Below, piece after piece: positions 7,719 through 14,433 of a stretch of DNA of 17,474 bases. The notes below the pieces were generated by a model. It had not been told where the DNA came from and searched no databases. It worked only from the letters and a program-made list of their open reading frames with translations. Position 1 is the stretch's first letter. The number at the start of each line of letters is the position of its first letter. The stretch spans positions 1 to 17,474 of the forward strand of contig JAFYRC010000041.1 in NCBI GenBank assembly GCA_017547065.1, in the 5' to 3' direction. Origin of the DNA: Tidjanibacter sp. Its GTDB lineage: Bacteria > Bacteroidota > Bacteroidia > Bacteroidales > Rikenellaceae. A program made the position numbers and the translations under genes.

Positions 7719-8147
7719 TTACTGTGGAAACCTTTGTAGGTAAAAATCCTCTTTTTGGCGCATCTGGGCGGCCTCTTCGTCGCTCTTATCCTTGTAGCCA
7801 CACAAGTGGAGAATACCGTGGATAAAGACCCTGCGCTGCTCCTCTTCGGGGTTGGTGCCGAGTTGCTCGGCATTATCAGCCACGGTGAAGGGGTCGATGA
7901 AGATGTCGCCACTCACCACTCCCCTACCCTCTAAGTCGCTGTAATCGAAGGTGATAACATCAGTGTAGTAGTCGTGGCCGAGGTACTGTCGGTTAACGCC
8001 GAGGTGGTACTCCGAGGAGCAGTAGATATAGCCAATCTCGCCCACCTTATAGCCCTCGTTGTGAATGGTTGCCCTGGCCCATTGGTTGAGTTTTACCCTC
8101 TGCTTGGGCAAGTAGTCGGTCGCTTCGTTGTAGAAATGAATAGCCAT
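7719..8147 (-). CDS. ybeY: Endoribonuclease YbeY (rRNA maturation factor)
   Basis: Single-strand-specific, metal-dependent endoribonuclease used in 16S rRNA 3'-end processing and ribosome quality control; cytoplasmic. 142 residues, normal length. Family hallmarks are LGVNRQYLGHDYYTDVITF (residues 49-67), the SGDIFI strand at 80-84, and the metal site HGILHLCGYKD. There His110 and His114 are kept, but the position of the third His of the HGxLHxxxxxH motif is Asp120. Asp here appears familiar from other Bacteroidetes YbeY proteins and could still bind metal, so it is a lineage variant rather than clear damage. The ATG at 8147 matches the family start. It lies 45 bases after envC and 69 bases before mnmG in the same direction. 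Confidence 0.92.
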   Translation of the reverse strand: MAIHFYNEATDYLPKQRVKLNQWARATIHNEGYKVGEIGYIYCSSEYHLGVNRQYLGHDYYTDVITFDYSDLEGRGVVSGDIFIDPFTVADNAEQLGTNPEEEQRRVFIHGILHLCGYKDKSDEEAAQMRQKEDFYLQRFPQ

Positions 8148-8192
8148 AATATGCAGTGTTTCAATTTATTATCTCGTAAAATCAACTCTCCC

Positions 8193-9380
8193 CTACTGCG
8201 CAAGCCACAACTCCGGGTCTTGGTCCATGGTGTGGAACCACACCTCAAAGTGGAGCTGCTGGTCGTCGGGGTTGTCGCCGTCGGAGAGTCGTCCAATTTG
8301 GCTGTTTGTGCCAACGTGCTGCCCGGCCTTCACGCTCACCGACGCAAGGTTTGAGTAGATTGTAAAATAGTCGCCGTGGCGGAGCATTACGCAGTTGTTG
8401 AGTCCGTTGATGAACATCACCCTTGCCACCTCGCCCTCAAAGACGGCGAACACCTCCGCACCCTTGGGCGCAGCGATGTTTACACCCTTATTCACCACCG
8501 TAATGTGCCTTTGGGTGGGGTGTTTGTGCTTACCATATTTCTCAATGATTACACCTCCATTCACAGGCATCAGCATTTTGCCCCTATTTTGGTCAAATTT
8601 GCCATTAAGTTCCGTGATGGCCCTGCGCTCGGCGTCAGTCATCTTACGCTTTGTTTTGCGTGTTTCCTCGTCAATAATGCGTTGAAGGGCCTGCTGTGCG
8701 GCGCGCTTCTGTTCGCGTTTGGCTTTGAGCTCTTTGCTAATCTTCTTTTCGTTGGCGTCGAGCTTTTTGCCTGCGGCTCGCAACTCCTTACGCTCCTTGT
8801 CGAGCGTGTTGAGTTCCTTTTGGTGGGCTGATTTTTTGCTGTCGAGCTCTTGTTGCTGACGGCCAAGCTCTTCCACCTGTGTGGAAACTTTATTTTTTAG
8901 AATCTCAATGTCGGTGGTTTTTTGTTTGAGGGAGTTGTTGTAGCGCCGCATGAAGGCAAGTCTGCGGGTTGCGGTATCGAGATCCTTGGAGGAGAAGAGG
9001 AAGAGTAGGGGAGAGCCCACCTTGTGGTTTTTGTAGGCCACCCTCACAATCTCGGCATACTCCTTTTTGTGGTTCTCAATCTGTGTATTCATCGAAGCGA
9101 TGTCGCTCTCCTTCTGTTTTATGTCGTTGGAAATGAGCGACATCTGCTTGTTGAGTGAGCTCACAACTTTGTTGCGGTTGTTTATTTTCACTTGCAGGAG
9201 CTTAATCTCCGTTTGGTTGGTTTTCTTCGACTTGGTTACCTCCTTCAAGAGTAGCTCGTTTTTGGCAATCTCCTTCTCGGCACGCTTGATTTCGGCATTG
9301 AGCTTGTCGATCGACGACTGCCCAAGAGCGGTCGCCAACCCGACACAGAGTGTTAATATGGTGAGTAACAGACGCTTCAT
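8193..9380 (-). CDS. EnvC-like murein hydrolase activator (coiled coil plus degenerate LytM/M23 domain)
   Basis: Exported cell-wall protein, probably an activator of amidases that split daughter-cell peptidoglycan rather than a peptidase itself. 395 residues: signal peptide MKRLLLTILTLCVGLATALG, a long Lys/Glu-rich coiled coil at about 22-260, and a C-terminal LytM fold at about 268-395. In active M23 enzymes zinc is held by HxxxD and HxH. Here the first motif reads N297-K-G-V-N301 and the HGxxY..YxHL region ends in Asn344 (HGDYFTIYSN). The last motif keeps LHFE (His377). Loss of these ligands matches the activator class such as E. coli EnvC. The gene starts two bases after the TPR lipoprotein stop, so translation is probably coupled. 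Confidence 0.9.
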   Translation of the reverse strand: MKRLLLTILTLCVGLATALGQSSIDKLNAEIKRAEKEIAKNELLLKEVTKSKKTNQTEIKLLQVKINNRNKVVSSLNKQMSLISNDIKQKESDIASMNTQIENHKKEYAEIVRVAYKNHKVGSPLLFLFSSKDLDTATRRLAFMRRYNNSLKQKTTDIEILKNKVSTQVEELGRQQQELDSKKSAHQKELNTLDKERKELRAAGKKLDANEKKISKELKAKREQKRAAQQALQRIIDEETRKTKRKMTDAERRAITELNGKFDQNRGKMLMPVNGGVIIEKYGKHKHPTQRHITVVNKGVNIAAPKGAEVFAVFEGEVARVMFINGLNNCVMLRHGDYFTIYSNLASVSVKAGQHVGTNSQIGRLSDGDNPDDQQLHFEVWFHTMDQDPELWLAQ

Positions 9381-9382
9381 GT

Positions 9383-11125
9383 CTACTTCTTATTTTTGAG
9401 TGCTTCGAGTCGCTGGTTAATGTATTCCTTGTCGCCACCAGCCTCCATGGCCCTCTTGTAGTACATCTCGGCCATAAACTCGCTACCATCGGCGGCGAGA
9501 ATTTCGGCATAGTGGAGTAGGAGAGTGTCGTCGTTGGTGGAGTCGAGCGATATGGCCTGCATCATCAGTTTTTTGGCCTCCGACGTGCGTCCAAGCAGGT
9601 GGAGTATCCACGCCTGGGTGTCGAGGTAGGTGGGGTTGGAAGGCGATAACTCACACGCGCGCACGCTCATTTCCAGGGCTTTGTCAAGTTCCCTATTCTC
9701 CTCGCTTAGGAAGTATGCCCAGTTGTTGAGCACTGCAGCGTTGTTGGCGTCGTATTTAAGCGCCTTGGCATACTCGCGGTAGCACTCTTTGGTTTTGCCG
9801 ATGGAGTGGTAGTAGTCGCCCAGCGAGCCCAACATTAAACTCTTATCCTCTGTCGTCTCTGCAACTTTGGCAGCCTTTTTGTAGAGGCTCAAAACCTCCT
9901 TTTCACTCCACTTCTCGTTCCTCTGCAACTCAAAAGCCTTGCGCAGATAGAGGTTTTTCTCGTTGGGGTAGCAGGCAATAGCCTGGTCGAGGTGGGCAAA
10001 CATCTCCTCTCTCTTACCCAGGTAGTTCTCGATATCGACAACTGAGAGGTGTGCATCCAGCGGAGCGTTCTCCTTTGCGACCTCTTGATGGTAGATTTTG
10101 AGGGCCTTGTCGATCTCGCCCGCACGGATAAGGTGGGTGGCATACCTCTGGGTTACCTCGTAGGTGTCGGGGTATTTGAGGTGGAGAATCGAACAAAGAG
10201 TGTTGATTGCATAGAAGTTCTTGCGGTAGAAGTCTATGTTTTCGGTGATGTTGTCATAGAGTTCCAACTTACTCTTCAACGGCTCGCTGTCGAGCAGAAA
10301 GAGTTTTTTGAGAACCTCCAAATAGCTGGTGTGATTGCCGCGCGAGAGGTGGAATTCTCCCAGAGAAATGAGCGTTTCACCATCCTCGGGTACCAATTCC
10401 AGTGCTCGTTGAAAGTTGGCAAGAGCAAGCGAATCCTGACCTGTGTGGGCATATATTTCGCCCAGGACGCGGAAGTTAGTGTGGTCGAAAGGATTGTTTG
10501 CTATGACTGATTGTGTTTCGCTAATGGCCCTATCAAAGTTCTTAACCCTCAATAGCAACTCGCGCTTGAAGGCGGCCAACTCCTCGTAGCGCCCCAGTTT
10601 GTATTCGGCCGAGTCGAGCAACGAAATGGCCATGTGGGGCATGCCCTTGCTGGCATACAAGGCGGCAGCCATACGATAGTTGTATGGATTGTGTGAGTCC
10701 TTTTTTAGGAGGGAATTGTAGGTTTGCAGGGCGGCGTTGTACTGCCCGGTGGCCACCTGCGTGAAGGCATATTGGCTGAGATAGTCAATATTGGTGGAGT
10801 CCGAAGCCACCGCGCGCCTACTATACTCAAAGGCCTTTTGCGGGCGGGCATCCACTCCAAGTTCCGACATGCGGTGGTTGGCTCCGCCGTGTAGCGAGTC
10901 GATTTTCAGAATGGCATCCCAGTAGGGTAGGCCACTCATGGGCACTCCGCTTTGCACCACCTCTTTGGCTCCTTCGGAGTAGAGGTAGGCTATGCGTAGC
11001 GAATCGGCCGTGTCAAACCACTCGGGAATCTCAATACCTCCCTCATCCCTGCTTTTTTGTGGCAACTTGGCACACGAGAGGAGCAGGGAGGTTGTGAGAA
11101 TACATAGAGTGGCTGCTTTTTTCAT
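9383..11125 (-). CDS. TPR-repeat lipoprotein
   Basis: Predicted envelope lipoprotein of 580 residues with a repeated helical scaffold for protein binding. The N-terminus MKKAATLCILTTSLLLSC is a lipoprotein signal with lipobox LLSC and Cys18 as the anchor. From about residue 90 to the end there are many tetratricopeptide repeats, e.g. GQYNAALQTYNSLLKKDSHN, GQDSLALANFQRALELVPED, GKTKECYREYAKALKYDANN and SEAKKLMMQAISLDSTNDD. It lies 6 bases after pheS and 2 bases before the EnvC-like gene. In Bacteroides relatives a TPR protein, a DUF4292 protein and an M23 protein are, as I recall, often consecutive; no DUF4292 gene is present here. A role with EnvC in wall remodelling or outer-membrane biogenesis is inferred from position only. 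Confidence 0.88.
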   Translation of the reverse strand: MKKAATLCILTTSLLLSCAKLPQKSRDEGGIEIPEWFDTADSLRIAYLYSEGAKEVVQSGVPMSGLPYWDAILKIDSLHGGANHRMSELGVDARPQKAFEYSRRAVASDSTNIDYLSQYAFTQVATGQYNAALQTYNSLLKKDSHNPYNYRMAAALYASKGMPHMAISLLDSAEYKLGRYEELAAFKRELLLRVKNFDRAISETQSVIANNPFDHTNFRVLGEIYAHTGQDSLALANFQRALELVPEDGETLISLGEFHLSRGNHTSYLEVLKKLFLLDSEPLKSKLELYDNITENIDFYRKNFYAINTLCSILHLKYPDTYEVTQRYATHLIRAGEIDKALKIYHQEVAKENAPLDAHLSVVDIENYLGKREEMFAHLDQAIACYPNEKNLYLRKAFELQRNEKWSEKEVLSLYKKAAKVAETTEDKSLMLGSLGDYYHSIGKTKECYREYAKALKYDANNAAVLNNWAYFLSEENRELDKALEMSVRACELSPSNPTYLDTQAWILHLLGRTSEAKKLMMQAISLDSTNDDTLLLHYAEILAADGSEFMAEMYYKRAMEAGGDKEYINQRLEALKNKK

Positions 11126-11131
11126 CGTTTT

Positions 11132-12052
11132 TTAGAGCTCGAGTACGGAGTCAAACTGGCTGAGGAAGCGGAGGTCGTTCTCGAAGTAGAGCCTCAAATC
11201 CTTAACGCCAAATTTTAACATGGCGATACGCTCAACACCCATACCGAATGCAAAACCGCTATACTTGGTGCTATCGATACCGCTGGCCTCCAACACGTTG
11301 GGGTCTACCATGCCGCAACCCAAAATTTCGAGCCAACCGGTGCCTTTGCACACGTTGCAACCCTTACTACCGCACAAGTTGCACGATACGTCCACCTCAG
11401 CCGAAGGCTCGGTGAAGGGGAAGTAGGAGGGACGCATACGAATCTGGGTCTGCTCGCCGAAGAGCTCCTTGGCGAAGTAGAGAAGCGACTGTTTCATGTC
11501 GGCGAAGGAAACCTTCTCGTCGATATAAAGGCCCTCAATCTGGTGGAAGATGCAGTGGGCACGAGCCGAGATAGCCTCGTTACGGAACACCCTACCGGGG
11601 CAAATTACACGGATGGGGGGATTCTGATGCTCCATGGTGCGCACCTGGATCGAACTGGTGTGGGTACGGAGCAGTACATCGGGGTTCTTCTCAATGAAGA
11701 ATGTGTCCTGCATATCCCTTGCAGGGTGCTCGGGTGCGAAGTTCAGAGCCGAGAATACGTGCCAGTCGTCCTCAATCTCAGGGCCGTCGGCTACGGTATA
11801 GCCCAGGCGCGAGAAGATCTCGCAAATCTCGTTACGCACCAGCGAAATGGGATGCCTCGAACCAAGTTCCTCCTCAAAGGCGGGGCGGGTGAGGTCGCCA
11901 CTTTGGGCGGCAGCTACGGGTGCGTTGTCGAGCTCCTCTTTGAGAGCTGCAATGCGCTCGTTTGCGCGGGTCTTCACAGCGTTGATTTGCTGACCGAGCA
12001 CACGTTTCTCCTCGGAGGGTACGGTTTTGAACTCCTCCAAGATATCATTCAA
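11132..12052 (-). CDS. pheS: Phenylalanyl-tRNA synthetase alpha subunit, N-terminus interrupted
   Basis: Catalytic subunit of the alpha2-beta2 enzyme that charges tRNA-Phe; cytoplasmic class II synthetase. The open frame covers 306 residues beginning at a TTG (12050-12052). Class II motif 2 (GRVFRNEAISARAHCIFHQI), the FTEPSAEVDV stretch, the Cys pairs CNLCGSKGCNVC, and motif 3 (GFAFGMGVERIAML) are intact. The usual length is about 340. The missing residues are encoded in the same frame from 12053 to 12166 (ATG at 12164-12166) but contain UAA at codon 5. Translation from the TTG would drop 38 codons including the first helix of the tRNA-binding coiled-coil arm. So this is either a damaged essential gene, an error in the consensus, or a gene started downstream. 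First gene of the - strand block ending with mnmG. Confidence 0.9.
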   Translation of the reverse strand: MNDILEEFKTVPSEEKRVLGQQINAVKTRANERIAALKEELDNAPVAAAQSGDLTRPAFEEELGSRHPISLVRNEICEIFSRLGYTVADGPEIEDDWHVFSALNFAPEHPARDMQDTFFIEKNPDVLLRTHTSSIQVRTMEHQNPPIRVICPGRVFRNEAISARAHCIFHQIEGLYIDEKVSFADMKQSLLYFAKELFGEQTQIRMRPSYFPFTEPSAEVDVSCNLCGSKGCNVCKGTGWLEILGCGMVDPNVLEASGIDSTKYSGFAFGMGVERIAMLKFGVKDLRLYFENDLRFLSQFDSVLEL

Positions 12053-12166
12053 TTCGCCCTTACGGCCGAGGATTTTTACACGGAAGTCCTCAATTTCGGC
12101 AGTGGTGGTGGGCTTGAACTCTTCAATTCGATTAAGCAGGTCGTTGATTTTTTAGATTAAAGCCAT
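12053..12166 (-). other. In-frame 5' extension of pheS with premature UAA
   Basis: Read from the ATG at 12166 downward: M-A-L-I, TAA (12152-12154), then K-I-N-D-L-L-N-R-I-E-E-F and onward into VKILGRKGELNDILEEFK, which is normal PheS N-terminal sequence. The stop sits where other PheS proteins have an ordinary residue, plausibly Gln (CAA to TAA). No ATG, GTG or TTG follows in this frame until the TTG at 12052; a CTG lies four codons after the first Lys. Confidence 0.8.
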
Positions 12167-12212
12167 AGTGATATTATCTGTATTTTATTGATTTTTCTTG
12201 CATACTAACCGA

Positions 12213-12243
12213 CAAAATTAGCAACTTTTACCGATAGGTAAAA
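12213..12243 (-). promoter_or_regulatory. Probable pheS promoter with overlapping dyad
   Basis: On the - strand TAATTTTG (12220 to 12213) fits the TAnnTTTG -7 element, about 45 bases upstream of the expected pheS ATG. The -33 element is imperfect: TTTT at 12243-12240 with 19-base spacing. TTTTACC-TATC-GGTAAAA (12243 to 12226), a perfect 7-bp dyad, overlaps this -33 region and could be an operator. Confidence 0.5.
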
Positions 12244-12244
12244 C

Positions 12245-12281
12245 AAAAAAGACAATTTTCGGGCAGAAAATTGTCTTTTTT
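12245..12281 (-). terminator. Intrinsic terminator of the PspC/PadR operon
   Basis: A perfect 15-bp stem (12245-12259 with 12267-12281) around a 7-base loop CGGGCAG, ending in a T-run in the - direction. It begins 18 bases past the stop codon of the 183-residue membrane protein gene. The A-run on the other side could also stop + strand transcription. Confidence 0.88.
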
Positions 12282-12299
12282 GATAGGGAAGTCTCGCTA

Positions 12300-12851
12300 T
12301 TACAAGTTTTCCAGCTCGCTTTCCATTTGTTCGAAATGTTCCTCTATGCGGTCGAAATTCTCTTCGAGAGCCTCAAAACGTTGCTCAAGGCGCTCCTCCC
12401 AGAGTTCGATTTTCTCCTCACTTTGCAGGGCCCACTCGGTCCAATTGTCTGTATTACGCACGGCTGCGAAGATGAGCCACAGGAAGAAAACAATCCACAC
12501 GCCAACTCCAATGCCCAAACGTTTGAGGTTGATGCGCTTGCCTCGGAGAACCGAAATGCCAAGGTCGCCAACGATACCCATGCCGAGCACAATCACGGCA
12601 CACATGAGGCCCGCAAAAACCACGGGCGACATGCCGTTCGTGGCAACCATTTGGCCCCATTCGGCCTCTACAGCCATGAGTGCGACGAAGCCGATGAGTA
12701 TGCCGAGTGCGGCAATAAACCAGCATGCAAGTACGATTCCTAAAAAGATTTTGGCGCACAAGATTATGGCCTTACCAAGGGGGCCAACACCACCATTAGA
12801 GGGAGTGTGTTGGTTATTGTTGGAGGTGCTATTGTCGCTGATAATTTCCAT
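12300..12851 (-). CDS. Integral membrane protein with C-terminal acidic coiled coil, function unknown
   Basis: 183 residues, not recognised as a named family. A polar N-terminal tail (about 1-23, rich in Asn/Ser) is followed by hydrophobic segments at about 27-60, long enough for one long or two short helices, then 76-101 and 111-131. A charged C-terminal helix at about 140-183 (WEERLEQRFEALEENFDRIE) looks like a coiled coil with strong Glu/Arg heptads. It is the last gene of the PspC-PadR operon, 27 bases after padR and just before the terminator, so it probably works in the same envelope-stress or membrane-homeostasis response. The coiled coil could contact PspC-type partners; this is inference. 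Confidence 0.75.
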   Translation of the reverse strand: MEIISDNSTSNNNQHTPSNGGVGPLGKAIILCAKIFLGIVLACWFIAALGILIGFVALMAVEAEWGQMVATNGMSPVVFAGLMCAVIVLGMGIVGDLGISVLRGKRINLKRLGIGVGVWIVFFLWLIFAAVRNTDNWTEWALQSEEKIELWEERLEQRFEALEENFDRIEEHFEQMESELENL

Positions 12852-12878
12852 AATATCAATGTTTTACAATTGTTTTTT

Positions 12879-13211
12879 TTACTTGCGTCTGATGTTGCCA
12901 ATCTGGCCCACGAGAGTGTCCCACGACTCGTCAAGCTGTTGGAGTGCCTCCTTGCCGTCGGGTGTCAGGGAGTAGTACTTGCGGGGAGGGCCTTGGGGCG
13001 ACTCCTCCCAGCGGTAGGTGAGGATGCCCTGGTTTTTCAGGCGTGTGAGGATGGGGTAGAGTGTGCCCTCCACCACAATCATCTCGGCGTCCTTCAACTC
13101 CGCAATAATCTTCGGAGCATAGGAGTCCTCGCGAGAGAGTATGGAGAGTATGCAGTACTCCAAAATTCCCTTACGCATCTGCGCCTTTGCGTTGTCAATA
13201 TCTATTGCCAT
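12879..13211 (-). CDS. PadR-family transcriptional regulator
   Basis: 110-residue winged-helix repressor-type protein. Residues 10-80 contain the PadR fold: MRKGILEYCILSILSR, then the recognition-helix region VEGTLYPILTRLKNQGILTY, and the wing with SPQGPPRKYYSLTPDGKEAL. The length fits the short PadR-s2 class without a long C-terminal domain. It lies between the small PspC gene (13 bases upstream) and the membrane protein gene, and most likely controls its own operon, as PadR proteins beside PspC genes commonly appear to. The ligand or signal is unknown. A direct repeat before the first gene of the operon (14201-14244) is a candidate binding site. Confidence 0.92.
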   Translation of the reverse strand: MAIDIDNAKAQMRKGILEYCILSILSREDSYAPKIIAELKDAEMIVVEGTLYPILTRLKNQGILTYRWEESPQGPPRKYYSLTPDGKEALQQLDESWDTLVGQIGNIRRK

Positions 13212-13224
13212 GTTTCTTGGGATT

Positions 13225-13425
13225 CTATTTGCGCTCCGGAATAATCAGCCACATAATCAGATAGGGGAGTATGGTGGGGATGGGCATAAAGCACAGCACG
13301 GCAAATACCACCCTGATAAGTGTGGGGTCCAAATTCCAATACTCGGCCAAACCACCGCACACACCGCCCAACATACGGCTGCGACTGCGGTAGAGTTTCT
13401 TGGGGTGTTCGTTCATTATTTCCAT
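13225..13425 (-). CDS. Small PspC-domain membrane protein
   Basis: 66 residues, essentially one PspC domain: KKLYRSRSRMLGGVCGGLAE, then YWNLDPTLIRVVFAVL with the conserved Asp-Pro-Thr turn, followed by the hydrophobic segment IPTILPYLIMWLIIP. PspC proteins sit in the inner membrane and take part in phage-shock-type envelope stress responses. It is the second PspC gene of the operon, about 50 bases after the pmp3 remnant. ATG at 13425 used; the Met at codon 4 is an alternative. Confidence 0.9.
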   Translation of the reverse strand: MEIMNEHPKKLYRSRSRMLGGVCGGLAEYWNLDPTLIRVVFAVLCFMPIPTILPYLIMWLIIPERK

Positions 13426-13475
13426 GGTGAAAAACTTTGTTTTCGGTTTGTGTGTAAATTAATCCAGAGGGTGTG

Positions 13476-13634
13476 TTATTTCTCTGATTTGTTGAGTATT
13501 ACAAGTGCTGCAATAACTCCGGGCACTCAACCGGCACAGGTGAGTAGGAGGGTGATGAGAAACGAGCCACAACCTTTGTTGATGACCACAAGTGGCGGAA
13601 AAATTATCGCCAAAAGTACCTGCCAAAAAGTCAT
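13476..13634 (-). pseudogene. Pmp3/YqaE-type small membrane protein gene with internal UGA at codon 36
   Basis: Too short for routine gene calling, but clear by eye. From the ATG at 13634 it reads MTFWQVLLAIIFPPLVVINK, then GCGSFLITLLLTCAG, TGA (13527-13529), then VPGVIAALVILNKSEK and TAA at 13476-13478. The Pmp3/YqaE family has two membrane helices with the hallmark FPPLxVxxxxG and a G-[WYI]-[IVL]-PG turn. Here UGA stands at the aromatic position between Gly and Val-Pro-Gly, as expected for TGG to TGA. The frame continues perfectly afterwards, so the change is a single base. Start is 6 bases after the large PspC gene, inside the operon. Either a recent pseudogene, low-level readthrough, or a sequence error. 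The family affects membrane potential and envelope stability. Confidence 0.8.
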
Positions 13635-13640
13635 AATATC

Positions 13641-14177
13641 CTATCGGGTTTTGTGTTTGTTGTATGGTTGTTTTACCTCTTCTTCTTTCTTTTTGTTTGC
13701 GTTCGACTCGGTGGGGATACAAATCCACAAGACGATGTATATCCACAGGCTTAGGCCACCAAAGATAACAAGCAGAAGAGTGCCCAGACGCACGAGGGTG
13801 GGGTCGATGTTGGCGAACTTGGCCATTCCGCTACACACACCTCCAATTACGCAATCTGTTTCGCTGCGCAGAAGCCTCTTTACCTCTGGCTCTTTTTCGT
13901 TGGGGTTAGGGGTTTTGAGCTCACCAAACTCCTCGGGACGGCCGATTGTCTCTTGTGCGCGGCGCACCAGATAGGTGTCCACGGTGTTTGCGGGATCTCC
14001 CAGCCAACCGCTAAATAGGTCGGCGATGCGCATCTCCACATCATCCACCACCTCCTTGCGCGAAGCCTCGTCGCAACGAGCGGCAATATCATCGAGATAG
14101 TCTGCCAAAATGCGGTAGGCGTCCTTCTCGATTGTAAACACGGTTTGACCGATTCTAACGTTAAGTGTTGTGTTCAC
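13641..14177 (-). CDS. PspC-domain protein with N-terminal cytosolic extension
   Basis: 178 residues. An N-terminal soluble part of about 100 residues (MNTTLNVRIGQTVFTIEKDA, YRILADYLDDIA, then a charged helix with DVEMRIADLF) resembles the region preceding PspC in other Bacteroidales proteins. The PspC domain follows at about 104-160: LLRSETDCVIGGVCSGMAKF, then ANIDPTLVRLGTLLLVIFGG and a second membrane stretch LWIYIVLWICIP. The tail is Lys/Glu-rich (NKKKEEEVK). The start is GTG at 14175-14177; no better upstream ATG is visible in frame. It is the first gene of the operon with pmp3, small pspC, padR and the 183-residue membrane protein. Probable inner-membrane stress protein. Confidence 0.87.
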   Translation of the reverse strand: MNTTLNVRIGQTVFTIEKDAYRILADYLDDIAARCDEASRKEVVDDVEMRIADLFSGWLGDPANTVDTYLVRRAQETIGRPEEFGELKTPNPNEKEPEVKRLLRSETDCVIGGVCSGMAKFANIDPTLVRLGTLLLVIFGGLSLWIYIVLWICIPTESNANKKKEEEVKQPYNKHKTR

Positions 14178-14200
14178 TGTAGTAAAAGTATTAGAGTGTT

Positions 14201-14244
14201 TTGTAATGCAAATATATAAAAATATTTTAATACCTTGTAATGCA
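14201..14244. repeat. TTGTAATGCA direct repeat upstream of the PspC operon
   Basis: Perfect 10-mers at 14201-14210 and 14235-14244, 34 bases apart. The first overlaps the candidate -7 box and the second lies near where the -33 element would be. The arrangement suits a regulator site, possibly for the PadR protein of this operon; inferred. Confidence 0.45.
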
Positions 14245-14330
14245 TAGTAGTGATTTTTTTTGCACCGCTGAAGTGTTTATTTTGGCGGTGTGTATATTTA
14301 GTTGATTTGCAAGCATTTGCAGTGGATGAA

Positions 14331-14368
14331 AAAAACGGCAGTCACCGCTGAAAGTGACTGCCGTTTTT
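14331..14368 (-). terminator. Intrinsic terminator after the lipoprotein operon
   Basis: Perfect 15-bp stem, AAAAACGGCAGTCAC (14331-14345) with GTGACTGCCGTTTTT (14354-14368), and an 8-base loop. In the - direction the stem ends in a run of T's. It lies about 65 bases beyond the stop of the last gene of the operon at 14434-17403. Both arms carry A/T tails, so it may act both ways. Confidence 0.88.
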
Positions 14369-14433
14369 CGTATTCGGGAAAGTCAAAGAATTTCCTGCTA
14401 TGCCGAACCACAACAAAGGGGAGGTTTTATTCA

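Larger units (their letters stand above)
14178..14433. other. Intergenic region holding the PspC operon promoter area and a terminator
   Basis: No gene seen. It contains a TATATTTG -7-like box on the - strand (14216 to 14209) without a clear -33 partner, two copies of TTGTAATGCA, two copies of CACCGCTGAA (14263-14272 and 14343-14352), and the hairpin terminator at 14331-14368. Much of the rest is A/T-rich. Confidence 0.6.

Noticed and set aside
7098..7739. 213-codon open frame on the + strand over the 5' part of mnmG
   Set aside because: It lies opposite intact, conserved mnmG codons and has no recognisable protein features.
12152..12154. Reassignment of UAA to Gln
   Set aside because: UAA terminates many genes here (the Lrp gene, queD, glnS, ybeY, padR), and Gln is encoded by CAA/CAG throughout.
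13527..13529. Genetic-code change (UGA read as Trp) for the whole genome
   Set aside because: All other long genes use TGG for Trp and contain no in-frame TGA at all; one isolated UGA is better explained by mutation, readthrough or error.
14263..14352. CACCGCTGAA pair as a mobile-element boundary
   Set aside because: Only 10 bases long, one copy falls in the terminator, and there is no transposase or target duplication.
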